Below, one piece after another: positions 41,327 through 49,997 of a stretch of 64,000 bases of DNA. The stretch comes from Flavivirga eckloniae (GTDB lineage: Bacteria > Bacteroidota > Bacteroidia > Flavobacteriales > Flavobacteriaceae). Below the pieces are notes generated by a model. The model was given only the letters and a program-made list of their open reading frames with translations. It was not told the origin of the DNA and searched no databases. How positions within the stretch are numbered: position 1 is the stretch's first letter; the number at the start of each line of letters is the position of its first letter. The position numbers and the translations under genes were made by a program. The stretch spans positions 3,487,001 through 3,551,000 of the forward strand of contig NZ_CP025791.1 of the NCBI RefSeq assembly GCF_002886045.1, read 5' to 3'.

Positions 41327-43492
41327 ATGAAAAACTTATTTCTTTTTTTAACACTATTAGTGTTATCAGTCTGTGTCAATGCACAAGAAAATCAAAAACA
41401 ACAGGATTCAACAAAAACAGAAAAACTAGACGAGGTTTTAGTAAAAGCAGTTCGTGTAGATGCTACGTCTCCAATTACACATTCTAATGTGACTAAGGAG
41501 CAATTGGAAAAACGTAATTTAGGTCAGGATTTACCAATATTGCTTAATTATTTGCCATCGGTAGTAACGACTAGTGATGCTGGTGCTGGTGTAGGTTACA
41601 CAGGAATTCGTGTTCGTGGTACCGATGCAACACGTGTAAATGTAACTATAAACGGTATTCCATATAACGATCCAGAAAGTCAAGGTACGTTTTGGGTAAA
41701 TTTAGGTGACTTTGCTTCCTCAACAGAAAGCCTACAATTGCAGCGTGGTGTGGGAACATCTACAAACGGTTCTGGTGCTTTTGGAGCGAGTTTAAATTTA
41801 CTTACAGATGCGTTTTCCAACGAAGCTACAGGAGAAATATCAAACAGTTTCGGAAGTTTTAACACCAGAAAACACACCGTAAAATTGAGCACAGGCTTAT
41901 TGAACGATCATTTTGAAATTTCTGGACGGTTTTCTAAGATAGATTCCGATGGCTATGTAGACAGAGCATTTACAGATTTGCGAGCTTACTTTTTGCAAGG
42001 TGTTTATAAAGATGATAATACCCTAATAAAAGCACTTACATTTGGTAATAAGGAACAAACTTACCAATCTTGGTTTGGTTTAACAGCCGCGCAATTACAA
42101 GAGAATCGTCGTCAGAATCCGTATACTTACGACAATGAAACAGATAATTATTGGCAAAATCATTACCAATTACATTGGAACGAACGATTTAATAATTATT
42201 GGTCTGCAACTCTCGGATTAAACTATACCCAGGGGAAAGGATATTTTGAGCAGTATGAAGATGATACAAGCGATATCGGTCTTTACAATGGTATTGTGGT
42301 AGCAACCGATGTTGATGAAGATAATATGCCCATAACAGATGTTATAAGAAGACGTTGGTTAGATAATGATTTTTATGTGGTTAATGCTAATGTAGCTTAT
42401 AAGAAGGGAGCTTTCGAAATCATTTCAGGAATCTCATACAATACCTATTCTGGCGATCATTTTGGAGAAGTTATTTGGGCAAGAGGATTTGCAGAAAATG
42501 CAAACATTCGTGATCGTTACTATGAAGGCGATGCCACTAAAAATGATTTCAGTGTCTTTTCGAAAACGACGTTTAATTTAGCTGAAAAAATTACCGGATT
42601 TATCGATTTACAAGGGCGTTTTGTAAATTATAAAACCAATGGGTTAGACTCTAATCGTAACAACTTTGTTACCGATGCAGATTTTAATTTCTTTAATCCT
42701 AAATTAGGCTTTACCTATAAACATAGCGATGTAAACAGTTTTTATGCATCATATGCCAGAGCCAATAGAGAACCAAATCGCGACGATTTTAAGGCTGGTG
42801 TAACAGAGCATGAAACCCTCAACGATATTGAATTGGGGTGGCGCTATAATGCCAAAAAGGTTAGTGTTAATACCAATTTATACTATATGTTTTACCAAAA
42901 TCAGTTGGTTTTAACAGGAGAGTTAGACGATGTAGGAAGCCCTATTAGAGCTACTAGTGGTAAAAGTTATCGATTAGGTTTAGAGGTCGATGCTAATATT
43001 AATTTCTGTAAAACCGTTAATATGTCTACCAATATAGCAGTAAGCAGTAATAAGAATAAAGACTTTACTTCGTCTATTAATGGCGAACTTGTTGATTTAG
43101 GAAATACTAATATTTCTTTTTCACCCGAATTGGTTTTTGGTAATGCTTTAAACTTTTATCCTGTGAATAATTTACAACTCTCGTTATTAAGTAAATATGT
43201 AGGAGAGCAGTATATGGGAAATATTGATAACGAAACGTCAAAACTAGATAGCTATTTTGTTAACGATTTTAGTGTTAACTATAAAATTAGCCCTAAAAAG
43301 ATTTTTAAATCTATAATACTATCAGGTTTGGTTAATAATATTCTAAACGAAGAATATGTGTCTAATGGCTATTTCGGATCGTTTGATTTTGACGATACAT
43401 CAAGTCCAACAGGCACTACAACAGGCTACTTTGCTGGCTATTATCCACAGGCAACAACCAACTTTTTAGTAGGGGCAACCTTGAAGTTTTAA
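41327..43492 (+). CDS. TonB-dependent receptor, predicted thiamine receptor
   Basis: Outer-membrane receptor of 721 residues. The signal peptide ends VNAQ. There is no carboxypeptidase-like domain. The TonB-box/plug region begins near residue 30 (TEKLDEVLVKAVRVDA) and contains YTGIRVRGTDATRVNVTINGIP and GAFGASLNLLTDAF. The barrel carries ASYARANREPNRDDF and ends FLVGATLKF. The TPP riboswitch directly upstream makes thiamine or a related compound the probable ligand. Together with the PnuC-type transporter and thiamine-binding protein it suggests a complete uptake route across both membranes. Confidence 0.92.
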   Translation: MKNLFLFLTLLVLSVCVNAQENQKQQDSTKTEKLDEVLVKAVRVDATSPITHSNVTKEQLEKRNLGQDLPILLNYLPSVVTTSDAGAGVGYTGIRVRGTDATRVNVTINGIPYNDPESQGTFWVNLGDFASSTESLQLQRGVGTSTNGSGAFGASLNLLTDAFSNEATGEISNSFGSFNTRKHTVKLSTGLLNDHFEISGRFSKIDSDGYVDRAFTDLRAYFLQGVYKDDNTLIKALTFGNKEQTYQSWFGLTAAQLQENRRQNPYTYDNETDNYWQNHYQLHWNERFNNYWSATLGLNYTQGKGYFEQYEDDTSDIGLYNGIVVATDVDEDNMPITDVIRRRWLDNDFYVVNANVAYKKGAFEIISGISYNTYSGDHFGEVIWARGFAENANIRDRYYEGDATKNDFSVFSKTTFNLAEKITGFIDLQGRFVNYKTNGLDSNRNNFVTDADFNFFNPKLGFTYKHSDVNSFYASYARANREPNRDDFKAGVTEHETLNDIELGWRYNAKKVSVNTNLYYMFYQNQLVLTGELDDVGSPIRATSGKSYRLGLEVDANINFCKTVNMSTNIAVSSNKNKDFTSSINGELVDLGNTNISFSPELVFGNALNFYPVNNLQLSLLSKYVGEQYMGNIDNETSKLDSYFVNDFSVNYKISPKKIFKSIILSGLVNNILNEEYVSNGYFGSFDFDDTSSPTGTTTGYFAGYYPQATTNFLVGATLKF

Positions 43493-43592
43493 AAATACGT
43501 CATTACGAGGAGCAAAAGCTAAATTTATATGTTTAAATAAATAAGTTGTGCCATTCCGAACGAGGTACGAGGAGCCTGCCTAAAGGTTGGCA

Positions 43593-43901
43593 GCTAAGGT
43601 GTACTCACAAATATGGCTGCATATTAAATAATAATTTTATAAAGATAGACACTAATTTCACGAATTATCACAAATGGTTCTAAATATAAATTATTTACAA
43701 ATAAGTAATTCGAGTTTACTTATTAATAAATTAGAATACAGAAATATAATAGAATTAAATCGGGTCTGGATTGTAAAAACAGACTGAAAGTCTGATTCGT
43801 GATTATGAATAGTATAGAGAGCTATCCATCATATTGAGGTTTTATTCGTGTAAATCTGTGTAATTCGTGGCTTGATTAAAAAGATGTGGGTACACCGTAG
43901 C
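43593..43901. mobile_element. MITE-like element, copy 2 (inverted)
   Basis: A 309-base inverted copy of the element at 24325-24633. The right end TGTGGGTACACCGTAGC is intact; the left end is slightly degenerate (GCTAAGGTGTACTCACA). It has no coding capacity. The flanks CCTGCCTAAAGG and GGTAGACAGG look like halves of another palindromic repeat, so it may have landed inside one. The other parts of 43493-43981 hold repeat fragments and no gene. Confidence 0.83.
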
Positions 43902-43981
43902 TGTCGGTAGACAGGGAATCTGACCTTATGTAGAGATTAATAAATTCGCAGCTTAATTATTTGGTTTTATCCTAGAATGCG

Positions 43982-44410
43982 TTAATTAAATATTAAAAGA
44001 TTATCTCCGTTTTTTTCGACCCTATAGTTTTTTAGGGCGCATGGCAGGTTTTTATCTCCCAATGATTGACCAGTAACTAAACTGTATTCGTTCTTATCTT
44101 GGCAGCCACAAGTAGCGTTTAAACCTTTTGGCACAAGAACAGAACAAGCACTGGGTATATGGTTAGGGTCACTGGCATCCCAGGCAAAAAAATCAGCCCC
44201 AGTATTGGCAACAATAATCCCTCCATTTCCAGCGTTTTGTACATATACAGAGTTGCCCGGAAAAGGTAATTGACTATACTGTGGTAAACTTAAATTAATA
44301 TTAACGTTAACACCTATATCTAGTAAAAAATTACAATTTGGGTTGTTAACAGAATTTTTGCTGCAAGACACTAGAATAAGAAAACTGGCAAAAAGAAAAA
44401 TGGATTTCAT
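43982..44410 (-). CDS. Lipoprotein with degenerate Rieske-like fold
   Basis: Lipoprotein of 142 residues from the ATG at 44410 (MKSIFLF, lipobox LVSC); the frame extends to 44452 but the longer start lacks a signal peptide. The mature part reads like a Rieske domain in layout: an early PNHIPSACSVL, then ATCGCQDKNEYSLVTGQ and a proline-Cys-Ala-Leu turn followed by YRVEKNGDNLLIF. The two Cys-x-His cluster motifs are not intact: cysteines remain but the histidine ligands are missing. An iron-sulfur cluster is therefore doubtful. Function unknown. Confidence 0.6.
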   Translation of the reverse strand: MKSIFLFASFLILVSCSKNSVNNPNCNFLLDIGVNVNINLSLPQYSQLPFPGNSVYVQNAGNGGIIVANTGADFFAWDASDPNHIPSACSVLVPKGLNATCGCQDKNEYSLVTGQSLGDKNLPCALKNYRVEKNGDNLLIFN

Positions 44411-44470
44411 AGCAATTTTTGAATTAAAAACGCAATTTACGACAAAAAGCAAATTGAGTTAAATATTTTG

Positions 44471-44478
44471 TATATTTG
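44471..44478 (+). promoter_or_regulatory. -7 element of greA
   Basis: TATATTTG matches TAnnTTTG. Transcription should start near 44485, giving a leader of about 100 bases containing the structures described in the next entry. Confidence 0.6.
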
Positions 44479-44484
44479 TTATAC

Positions 44485-44554
44485 AATCTCGTGTTAGCGA
44501 GATTTTTTTTATGCTGAACGCTTCACGAGATTATATCGGATTGGTTTTCAGCAT
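44485..44554 (+). promoter_or_regulatory. Attenuator-like leader of greA
   Basis: AATCTCG (44485-44491) and CGAGATT (44498-44504) make a short hairpin followed by a run of T: an intrinsic terminator at the very start of the transcript. The same left arm extended by two bases, AATCTCGTG (44485-44493), is also perfectly complementary to CACGAGATT (44524-44532), an alternative antiterminator pairing. A third pair, ATGCTGAA (44511-44518) and TTCAGCAT (44547-44554), encloses the latter. These mutually exclusive pairings suggest attenuation of greA. Confidence 0.6.
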
Positions 44555-44586
44555 CTTTTTATTTTATTAAGTTAAACGATGAAGTT

Positions 44587-45060
44587 ATGAGTAAAGTATC
44601 TTACTATACACCTGAGGGGTTAAAAAAATTAAGAGACGAGCTACAGCAATTAAAAGATGTAGAGCGAGTTAAGGCTTCAAAAGCAATTGCAGAAGCTAGA
44701 GATAAAGGAGATTTAAGTGAAAATGCAGAATATGATGCCGCCAAAGAAGCTCAAGGCATGCTAGAAATGCGTATTTCTAAATTAGAGGACGCATTGGCAG
44801 GTGCCCGTGTAATTGATGAATCTCAATTAGATAATTCAAAGGTATTAGTATTATCTAAAGTTAAAATAAAAAATCAAACTAATGGTATGGAAATGAACTA
44901 TACCCTGGTAGCAGATGGAGAAGCAGATTTAGCTTCAGGTAAAATTTCGGTAAATTCTCCTATAGGTAAAGGTTTGCTTGGAAAATCTGTTGGAGATGTA
45001 GCAGAAATTCAAGTCCCTAATGGTGTTATGAAATTTGATATTATAGAAATCTCCAGATAA
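44587..45060 (+). CDS. greA: Transcription elongation factor GreA
   Basis: RNA-polymerase secondary-channel factor of 157 residues that stimulates transcript cleavage in backtracked complexes. The N-terminal coiled coil begins YYTPEGLKKLRDELQQL, with the tip acidic residues in DKGDLSENAEYDAAKE. The C-terminal FKBP-like domain has INSPIGKGLLGK-type residues (NSPIGKGLLGKSVGD). It is a normal-length GreA. Its leader looks capable of attenuation. Confidence 0.95.
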   Translation: MSKVSYYTPEGLKKLRDELQQLKDVERVKASKAIAEARDKGDLSENAEYDAAKEAQGMLEMRISKLEDALAGARVIDESQLDNSKVLVLSKVKIKNQTNGMEMNYTLVADGEADLASGKISVNSPIGKGLLGKSVGDVAEIQVPNGVMKFDIIEISR

Positions 45061-45134
45061 ATACTATTCCCGCGCTCAGTATAAGTAACCTAAGTGTATC
45101 GTAGGAAACTCTCTAAAACCTCTCAATAATTAAT

Positions 45135-45524
45135 ATGCCATCAATTTTCACAAAAATAGTTAACGGAGAAATTCCCTGTTATAAAGTTGCAGAAACAGAT
45201 GATTTTCTAGCGTTTTTAGATGTAAACCCAAATAGTAAGGGGCATACACTTTGTATTCCTAAACTAGAAGTTGATAAGATTTTTGACTTAGATGAAGCCA
45301 CTTATAATGGGTTAATGAGTTTTTCAAGACGTGTTGCTCTAGCCATAGAAAAAGCAATACCTTGCGAACGTGTAGGGGTTTCTGTAATAGGACTGGAAGT
45401 GCCACACGCACACGTACATTTAATTCCATTACATACCATGGATGATGCTCGCTTTATTACAAAAGCAAAACTTACAACGAAAGAATTCGAAGACATAGCA
45501 AAAGCTATCAACAACCAATTATAA
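45135..45524 (+). CDS. HIT family protein (Hint-like)
   Basis: Histidine-triad nucleotide hydrolase/transferase of 129 residues, starting SIFTKIVNGEIPCYKV with the conserved aromatic-Ile-Pro segment. The catalytic triad lies in PHAHVHLIPL. HINT proteins hydrolyse adenosine 5'-phosphoramidates and similar nucleotides. It follows greA by 74 bases in the same direction. Its end overlaps the converging zinc-ribbon gene by six bases. Confidence 0.93.
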   Translation: MPSIFTKIVNGEIPCYKVAETDDFLAFLDVNPNSKGHTLCIPKLEVDKIFDLDEATYNGLMSFSRRVALAIEKAIPCERVGVSVIGLEVPHAHVHLIPLHTMDDARFITKAKLTTKEFEDIAKAINNQL

Positions 45525-45872
45525 ATCGAAAGGGTACGCGGTTAGTATTATAGCAGCAATTGCTGCTACAATTGTTAAAATAATGGTAACCCACGATGTT
45601 TTCTTTAAATAGGTCGACGCCCTTTTGGGTACAAACAATTTTTTGTGGTAATCAAAAACACGTTCAATATTATCATCCCATTTTACAGGGTAAATAATAC
45701 TATTACATACTCTACACTCAATTTCGTATTTAACTTGAGATGTTAAAGATCGATAAAACCTGGTGTCAATTATTTTTTGTTTAAAAATTAGGCGTAAGCC
45801 TTCATTGTTATAACACTCAGGGCAGTTGTTCTTTAAAACAACTTCTTTTACGGTAACTAGTTTTTCAGACAT
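45519..45872 (-). CDS. Zinc-ribbon membrane protein
   Basis: Small protein of 117 residues from the ATG at 45872. Two cysteine pairs, NNCPEC near residue 17 and ECRVC near residue 54, form a probable zinc ribbon. One C-terminal transmembrane segment (VTIILTIVAAIAAIILTAY) anchors it with the ribbon in the cytoplasm. It is translated with the sensor kinase upstream, overlapping its end by eight bases, so it may assist that kinase. No named family was recognised. Confidence 0.7.
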   Translation of the reverse strand: MSEKLVTVKEVVLKNNCPECYNNEGLRLIFKQKIIDTRFYRSLTSQVKYEIECRVCNSIIYPVKWDDNIERVFDYHKKLFVPKRASTYLKKTSWVTIILTIVAAIAAIILTAYPFDL

Positions 45873-47025
45873 GATTTGGGGCACGTTTTAAGCTGATTTG
45901 TATAGTGGTTCCTTTTCCTTTTTGAGATTGCAATACTTTTATTTTTCCATCATGAAATTCCTCTATAATGCGCCTGGTAAGTGATAATCCTAATCCCCAA
46001 CCGCGTTTTTTTGTAGTATATCCAGGAGTGAAAATTTTATTAAAATCCTTTTTAGGAATACCTTTTCCGGTGTCGGCAACGCTAATCTTCACAATGCTTT
46101 CCAATTGAGAAATTTCAATTGTAAGTTTACCTCTGCCCTTCATGGCATCAATGGCATTTTTTACCAGATTTTCAATAGTCCAGCTGTATAGCTGTTTATT
46201 TAAATTCACAGGAATAGTATCCTCTGGAGCAATAATTTTAAAGTCTATAAGATTCGAAGATCGCGATTTTAAGTAATCGTAAGAATCAATAGTTTCTTTA
46301 ACAATATCTGCAACTTCCAAGGTAGGTAAAGACCCTATTTTACTAAAGCGTTCTGTAATGGTCTTTAACCGATCTACATCTTTTTCAATTTCGGTAATAT
46401 AATCTGGATTTACATTATCGCTTTTCAAAATTTCTGTCCAGCCTATTAAAGATGATAAAGGCGTACCTATTTGATGGGCCGTTTCCTTAGCCATGCCAGA
46501 CCATAACTTATTTTGAGTAGCATTTTTGTTACTGCTATAAAAGAAAAAAACAACGGCACCAAATAATACAACAATAAGTATTAACGCCAGCGGATAATAT
46601 TTTAGTTTGTTTAATAAAGGGGAATTGCCATAATAAATCGTGCTGACTATAGTGTCGCCTATGTTTATGGGAATAGGGTCGTTTTCTTTCTCAAATTTTA
46701 AGATTAGTTTTTTAACATGCAAAGAATCAGAAACTTTGAAATCATCTATGTTGTTATAATTGCCTAAACTGCCATCTTCGTTAATAACAATCATTGGCGT
46801 TGTTTTGTTGCTAGTTAGGATCTGCAGTATAAGTTCCATGTTGGAATTCACATCAGAATTCACAAATTCATTTTGAGCAAACGACCAATTTTCCATTTTG
46901 ATACGTTCCTCCTCCTTAAAATGTTGGAAAAATTCATAAGTTTTCCATAAAATAAGAGAGACAATAACGAAAGAAGCTATTGTAATAATCCAACGAAAAG
47001 CGTTACCATACTTTGTAAAAATCAT
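45865..47025 (-). CDS. Sensor histidine kinase
   Basis: Membrane kinase of 386 residues. TM1 lies at about 10-30 and TM2 at about 138-160; a short extracytoplasmic domain of about 105 residues lies between. The HisKA region has SGMAKETAHQIGTPLSSLIGW, with the phospho-acceptor His followed by Gln-Ile-Gly-Thr rather than the usual Glu-Ile-Arg-Thr. The ATPase domain carries ENLVKNAIDAM, VADTGKGIPKKDF and RGWGLGLSL. HQIGTPLSS is typical of a Bacteroidota kinase group. It has no cognate regulator next to it. Confidence 0.88.
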   Translation of the reverse strand: MIFTKYGNAFRWIITIASFVIVSLILWKTYEFFQHFKEEERIKMENWSFAQNEFVNSDVNSNMELILQILTSNKTTPMIVINEDGSLGNYNNIDDFKVSDSLHVKKLILKFEKENDPIPINIGDTIVSTIYYGNSPLLNKLKYYPLALILIVVLFGAVVFFFYSSNKNATQNKLWSGMAKETAHQIGTPLSSLIGWTEILKSDNVNPDYITEIEKDVDRLKTITERFSKIGSLPTLEVADIVKETIDSYDYLKSRSSNLIDFKIIAPEDTIPVNLNKQLYSWTIENLVKNAIDAMKGRGKLTIEISQLESIVKISVADTGKGIPKKDFNKIFTPGYTTKKRGWGLGLSLTRRIIEEFHDGKIKVLQSQKGKGTTIQISLKRAPNHV

Positions 47026-47121
47026 TCACTAACTAATTACAATTTGTAATATAATGCAAATCTGTTAATATTATTGTTTAAGATGTTAGTAAATTGGTTT
47101 TTAGTTAAACAACAGAATAGT

Positions 47122-47129
47122 TACATTTG
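47122..47129 (+). promoter_or_regulatory. -7 element before the flavin reductase gene
   Basis: TACATTTG matches TAnnTTTG, 12 bases before the ATG at 47141. The leader would be very short. It is divergent from the sensor kinase gene. Confidence 0.45.
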
Positions 47130-47140
47130 TTAAAACTAAA

Positions 47141-48016
47141 ATGCTAATGACATCGTTTGATCCAAAAAGCTTGTCTACCAGTAAATTGCATGGTTATTTA
47201 TTAAGTGCAGTTGCGCCAAGGCCAATAGCTTTCGCAAGTACCATGGGTGCTGATGGAAACCCTAATTTGTCACCATTTAGTTTTTTTAATGTATTTAGTG
47301 CGAATCCGCCTATCATGATATTTTCGCCTGCGAGACGTGTTAGGGATAACACAACAAAGCATACGTTACAAAATGTTGAAGCAACGAAGGAAGTTGTTAT
47401 TAATGTTGTGAATTATGATATGGTGCATCAAATGTCGTTAAGCAGTACGGAATACCCGGAAGGCGTAAACGAGTTTGAAAAATCGGGACTGACTATGCTA
47501 AAGTCCGACATAGTTAAACCGTTTCGTGTTGCAGAAGCACCCGTACAGTTTGAATGTAAGGTTAATGATATTGTTAAGTTAGGAACAGAAGGAGGCGCGG
47601 GAAATTTAGTGATTTGCGAAGTTGTTAAGCTCCATATCGATGAAGATGTACTTGATGAAAATGGTACTATAAACCAGCAAAAACTGGATTTGGTTGCCAG
47701 AGCAGGAGGAAGTTATTACACTCGTGCTAAAAAAGGCTTCTTTGAAATACCCAAGCCATTATCAACTCAAGGAATAGGTGTTGATAATTTTCCGGATCAT
47801 GTTAAAAATAGCATGGTTTTAACAGGAAATGATTTAGGAATGTTAGCAAACGTAGAAACTTTGCCAACAGATGAAAATATTAAAGGCTTTATTGAAGATT
47901 TAGGAGAGCGGTATCCGAACATAAAAACGGCTACACATAGACAAAAACATAAGTTGGCACGTAATTACCTTAGTTTTGGTGATGTTGAAAGTGCTTGGAA
48001 AATATTGTTAAGTTAA
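47141..48016 (+). CDS. Flavin reductase-like FMN-binding protein
   Basis: Split-barrel flavoprotein of 291 residues. The FMN-binding region is APRPIAFASTMGADGNPNLSPFSFFN, shown here as APRPIAFAS and NLSPFSFFN; NPPIMIFSPARR and KDTT-like DNTTKHTLQN follow. The C-terminal 80 residues (YTRAKKGFFEIPKP onward) are a helical extension seen in Bacteroidota members. The substrate is unknown; relatives reduce flavins or bind FMN in oxidoreductases. The start could also be the ATG two codons downstream. Confidence 0.82.
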   Translation: MLMTSFDPKSLSTSKLHGYLLSAVAPRPIAFASTMGADGNPNLSPFSFFNVFSANPPIMIFSPARRVRDNTTKHTLQNVEATKEVVINVVNYDMVHQMSLSSTEYPEGVNEFEKSGLTMLKSDIVKPFRVAEAPVQFECKVNDIVKLGTEGGAGNLVICEVVKLHIDEDVLDENGTINQQKLDLVARAGGSYYTRAKKGFFEIPKPLSTQGIGVDNFPDHVKNSMVLTGNDLGMLANVETLPTDENIKGFIEDLGERYPNIKTATHRQKHKLARNYLSFGDVESAWKILLS

Positions 48017-48048
48017 ATAGTAATAAAAATAGATATAATAATTAATTA

Positions 48049-48426
48049 ATGGAAGTTCAAGGAAGAATAAAAATGGTTGGAGAAACTCAGACTTTTGGAA
48101 GTAATGGGTTTAGAAAAAGAGAGATTGTAGTAACTACAGAAGAGCAATACCCTCAACACATTATGGTAGAATTTGTTCAAGATAAAACAGATCTATTAAA
48201 CAGCTATCAAGTAGGGCAACAAGTTAAAATTAGTATTAACCTTAGAGGTAGAGAGTGGGTAAACCCTCAAGGAGAAACAAAATATTTTAACTCGATTCAA
48301 GGATGGAGAATAGAAGCTCTACAAGCTGAAGCTGCAGAAGGCAATGTACCACCAGTACCGCCTGCTGACGCTTTTGAACCTGCTGGAGATTTAAAAGAAG
48401 ATGACCACGACGATCTTCCTTTTTAA
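48049..48426 (+). CDS. DUF3127 protein with an SSB-type C-terminal tail
   Basis: Protein of 125 residues. Residues 1-90 look like an OB fold (MEVQGRIKMVGETQTFG, KREIVVTTEEQYPQHIMVEF, VKISINLRGREW) and match my memory of DUF3127. A proline/acidic linker then leads to the ending DDHDDLPF. This matches the last residues of the SSB in this window (DDLPF) and is the peptide through which SSB recruits replication and repair proteins. A role on single-stranded DNA or in binding SSB partners is therefore suspected. Confidence 0.8.
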   Translation: MEVQGRIKMVGETQTFGSNGFRKREIVVTTEEQYPQHIMVEFVQDKTDLLNSYQVGQQVKISINLRGREWVNPQGETKYFNSIQGWRIEALQAEAAEGNVPPVPPADAFEPAGDLKEDDHDDLPF

Positions 48427-48457
48427 AGTATAGAAACCTCTGCTTAAAAAATTAAAG

Positions 48458-48587
48458 GAGAGTATCTGAAAAGTAAGTTTGATGTTATATTGAACTTGTC
48501 GAAATGTATTTAAATTACTGATAATAAAAATCAGTTTCGGCAAGCTCAACCAGATAAATCAAATTATAAGACTTTTTAGATACTCTC
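48458..48587 (+). terminator. Terminator with a repeat inserted in its loop
   Basis: GAGAGTATCTGAAAAGT (48458-48474) pairs with ACTTTTTAGATACTCTC (48571-48587), with one G-U, followed by T-rich sequence. The loop of 96 bases contains an inner inverted repeat, TTGAACTTGTCGAAA and TTTCGGCAAGCTCAA. This parallels the element at 34647-34737. Confidence 0.6.
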
Positions 48588-48620
48588 TTTTTTGTTGTAA
48601 TATTTTCTTAATTTTCAACT

Positions 48621-49997
48621 ATGAATATAACCAGGACGATTGAGATATTATTTAAAAGATACCTACCATCGCCATTTACTATTGCCATACTATTAACGTT
48701 TCTAGCTATGGTTTTGGCGCTTTGTTTTACAAAACCTGTTGGAGAGGACTATCACATATTCGAAATTTTATCGTTTTGGGAAAAAGGTATTTGGAACGAA
48801 GGGTTGCTGGTCTTTGCGTATCAAATGATGTTGATATTGGTTTTAGGACATGTTTTGGTGTTAAGTAAACCCGTAAATAAACTCATAGTAAGCTTATCTA
48901 AAAACGTTACAAATACATCTACAGCAGTAGTTCTAGTTAGTATTACAACAATGCTTATGGCATTTTTAAATTGGGGACTTGGGCTTATATTTGGAGCCAT
49001 TTTAGCAAGGAAAGTTGGAGAACATGCCCAACGAAATAATATACCCTTAAATTACTCTTTGGTAGGTGCATCTGGATATGTAGGTTTGATGATATGGCAT
49101 GGAGGTATTAGTGGATCGGCACCCATTAAAGTTGCAGAAAGCGGTCATATAAAAAGCTTGATGCACGGCATTACTTCATCAGAAATAATTAATCAAATAC
49201 CAGAGAGTATCAACTTTAATACAACAATATTTAGTTGGTGGAACTTAGTGCTATTTGGGGTGTTGCTCGTCTTGGTACCTTCGGTATTAAAACAATTGGC
49301 AAAAACAACACGACCTACGAACTTTAAATTAAAGGAGTACCAGTTTAAAACAGGTGAAAAAAGCAATCTAGAAGGTGCGGAGCAGTTAGACTTCTCAGGT
49401 ATTTTAGGTATAGGTTTTGGTGTTATTTTACTAATCGCATTTGTATATCAATATTGGGGGAATTTATTAAGCCTTCAGATTACACCAAACATGCTAAATT
49501 TTTTCATGTTAGGTTTAGCCATTATTTTACATAAAAATTTTAGTAATTTTTTAAATGCAGTTGAAGAAGCTATTAAAGGAACTTCGGGAATTCTTATACA
49601 GTTTCCGTTGTACTTTGGCATAATGGGCATCATGAAATATTCGGGTATGGTGGTTATGATATCGGACTTCTTTGTGTCTATTGCAACCACAACTACATTA
49701 CCAATTTTTACCTTTTTTAGTGCCGGTTTGGTTAATATTTTTGTGCCAAGTGGTGGCGGACAATGGGCAGTGCAAGGACCAATTGTTATAGAGTCAGCTT
49801 TAAAATTGGATGTGCCACTACCTAAAGCAATAATGGCACTGGCTTATGGCGATCAAATTACAAATATGTTCCAACCCTTTTGGGCATTACCTTTGTTAGG
49901 AATTACTAAATTAAAGGCTAAAGATATTTTGCCCTATACTTTAATTCTTATGTTAGTTGGCATAAGCGTATATATTTTAGGTTTAATACTATTTTAA
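48621..49997 (+). CDS. atoE: Short-chain fatty acid transporter (AtoE family)
   Basis: Inner-membrane carrier of 458 residues with about twelve hydrophobic segments. Family phrases are YLPSPFTIAILLTFLAM at the N-terminus, LNWGLGLIFGAILAR, GASGYVGLMIWHGGISGSAP and the signature FVPSGGGQWAVQGPI. AtoE-type carriers take up acetoacetate, butyrate and similar acids. No catabolic genes for these lie alongside; aat follows with a one-base overlap (TAATG). Confidence 0.88.
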   Translation: MNITRTIEILFKRYLPSPFTIAILLTFLAMVLALCFTKPVGEDYHIFEILSFWEKGIWNEGLLVFAYQMMLILVLGHVLVLSKPVNKLIVSLSKNVTNTSTAVVLVSITTMLMAFLNWGLGLIFGAILARKVGEHAQRNNIPLNYSLVGASGYVGLMIWHGGISGSAPIKVAESGHIKSLMHGITSSEIINQIPESINFNTTIFSWWNLVLFGVLLVLVPSVLKQLAKTTRPTNFKLKEYQFKTGEKSNLEGAEQLDFSGILGIGFGVILLIAFVYQYWGNLLSLQITPNMLNFFMLGLAIILHKNFSNFLNAVEEAIKGTSGILIQFPLYFGIMGIMKYSGMVVMISDFFVSIATTTTLPIFTFFSAGLVNIFVPSGGGQWAVQGPIVIESALKLDVPLPKAIMALAYGDQITNMFQPFWALPLLGITKLKAKDILPYTLILMLVGISVYILGLILF

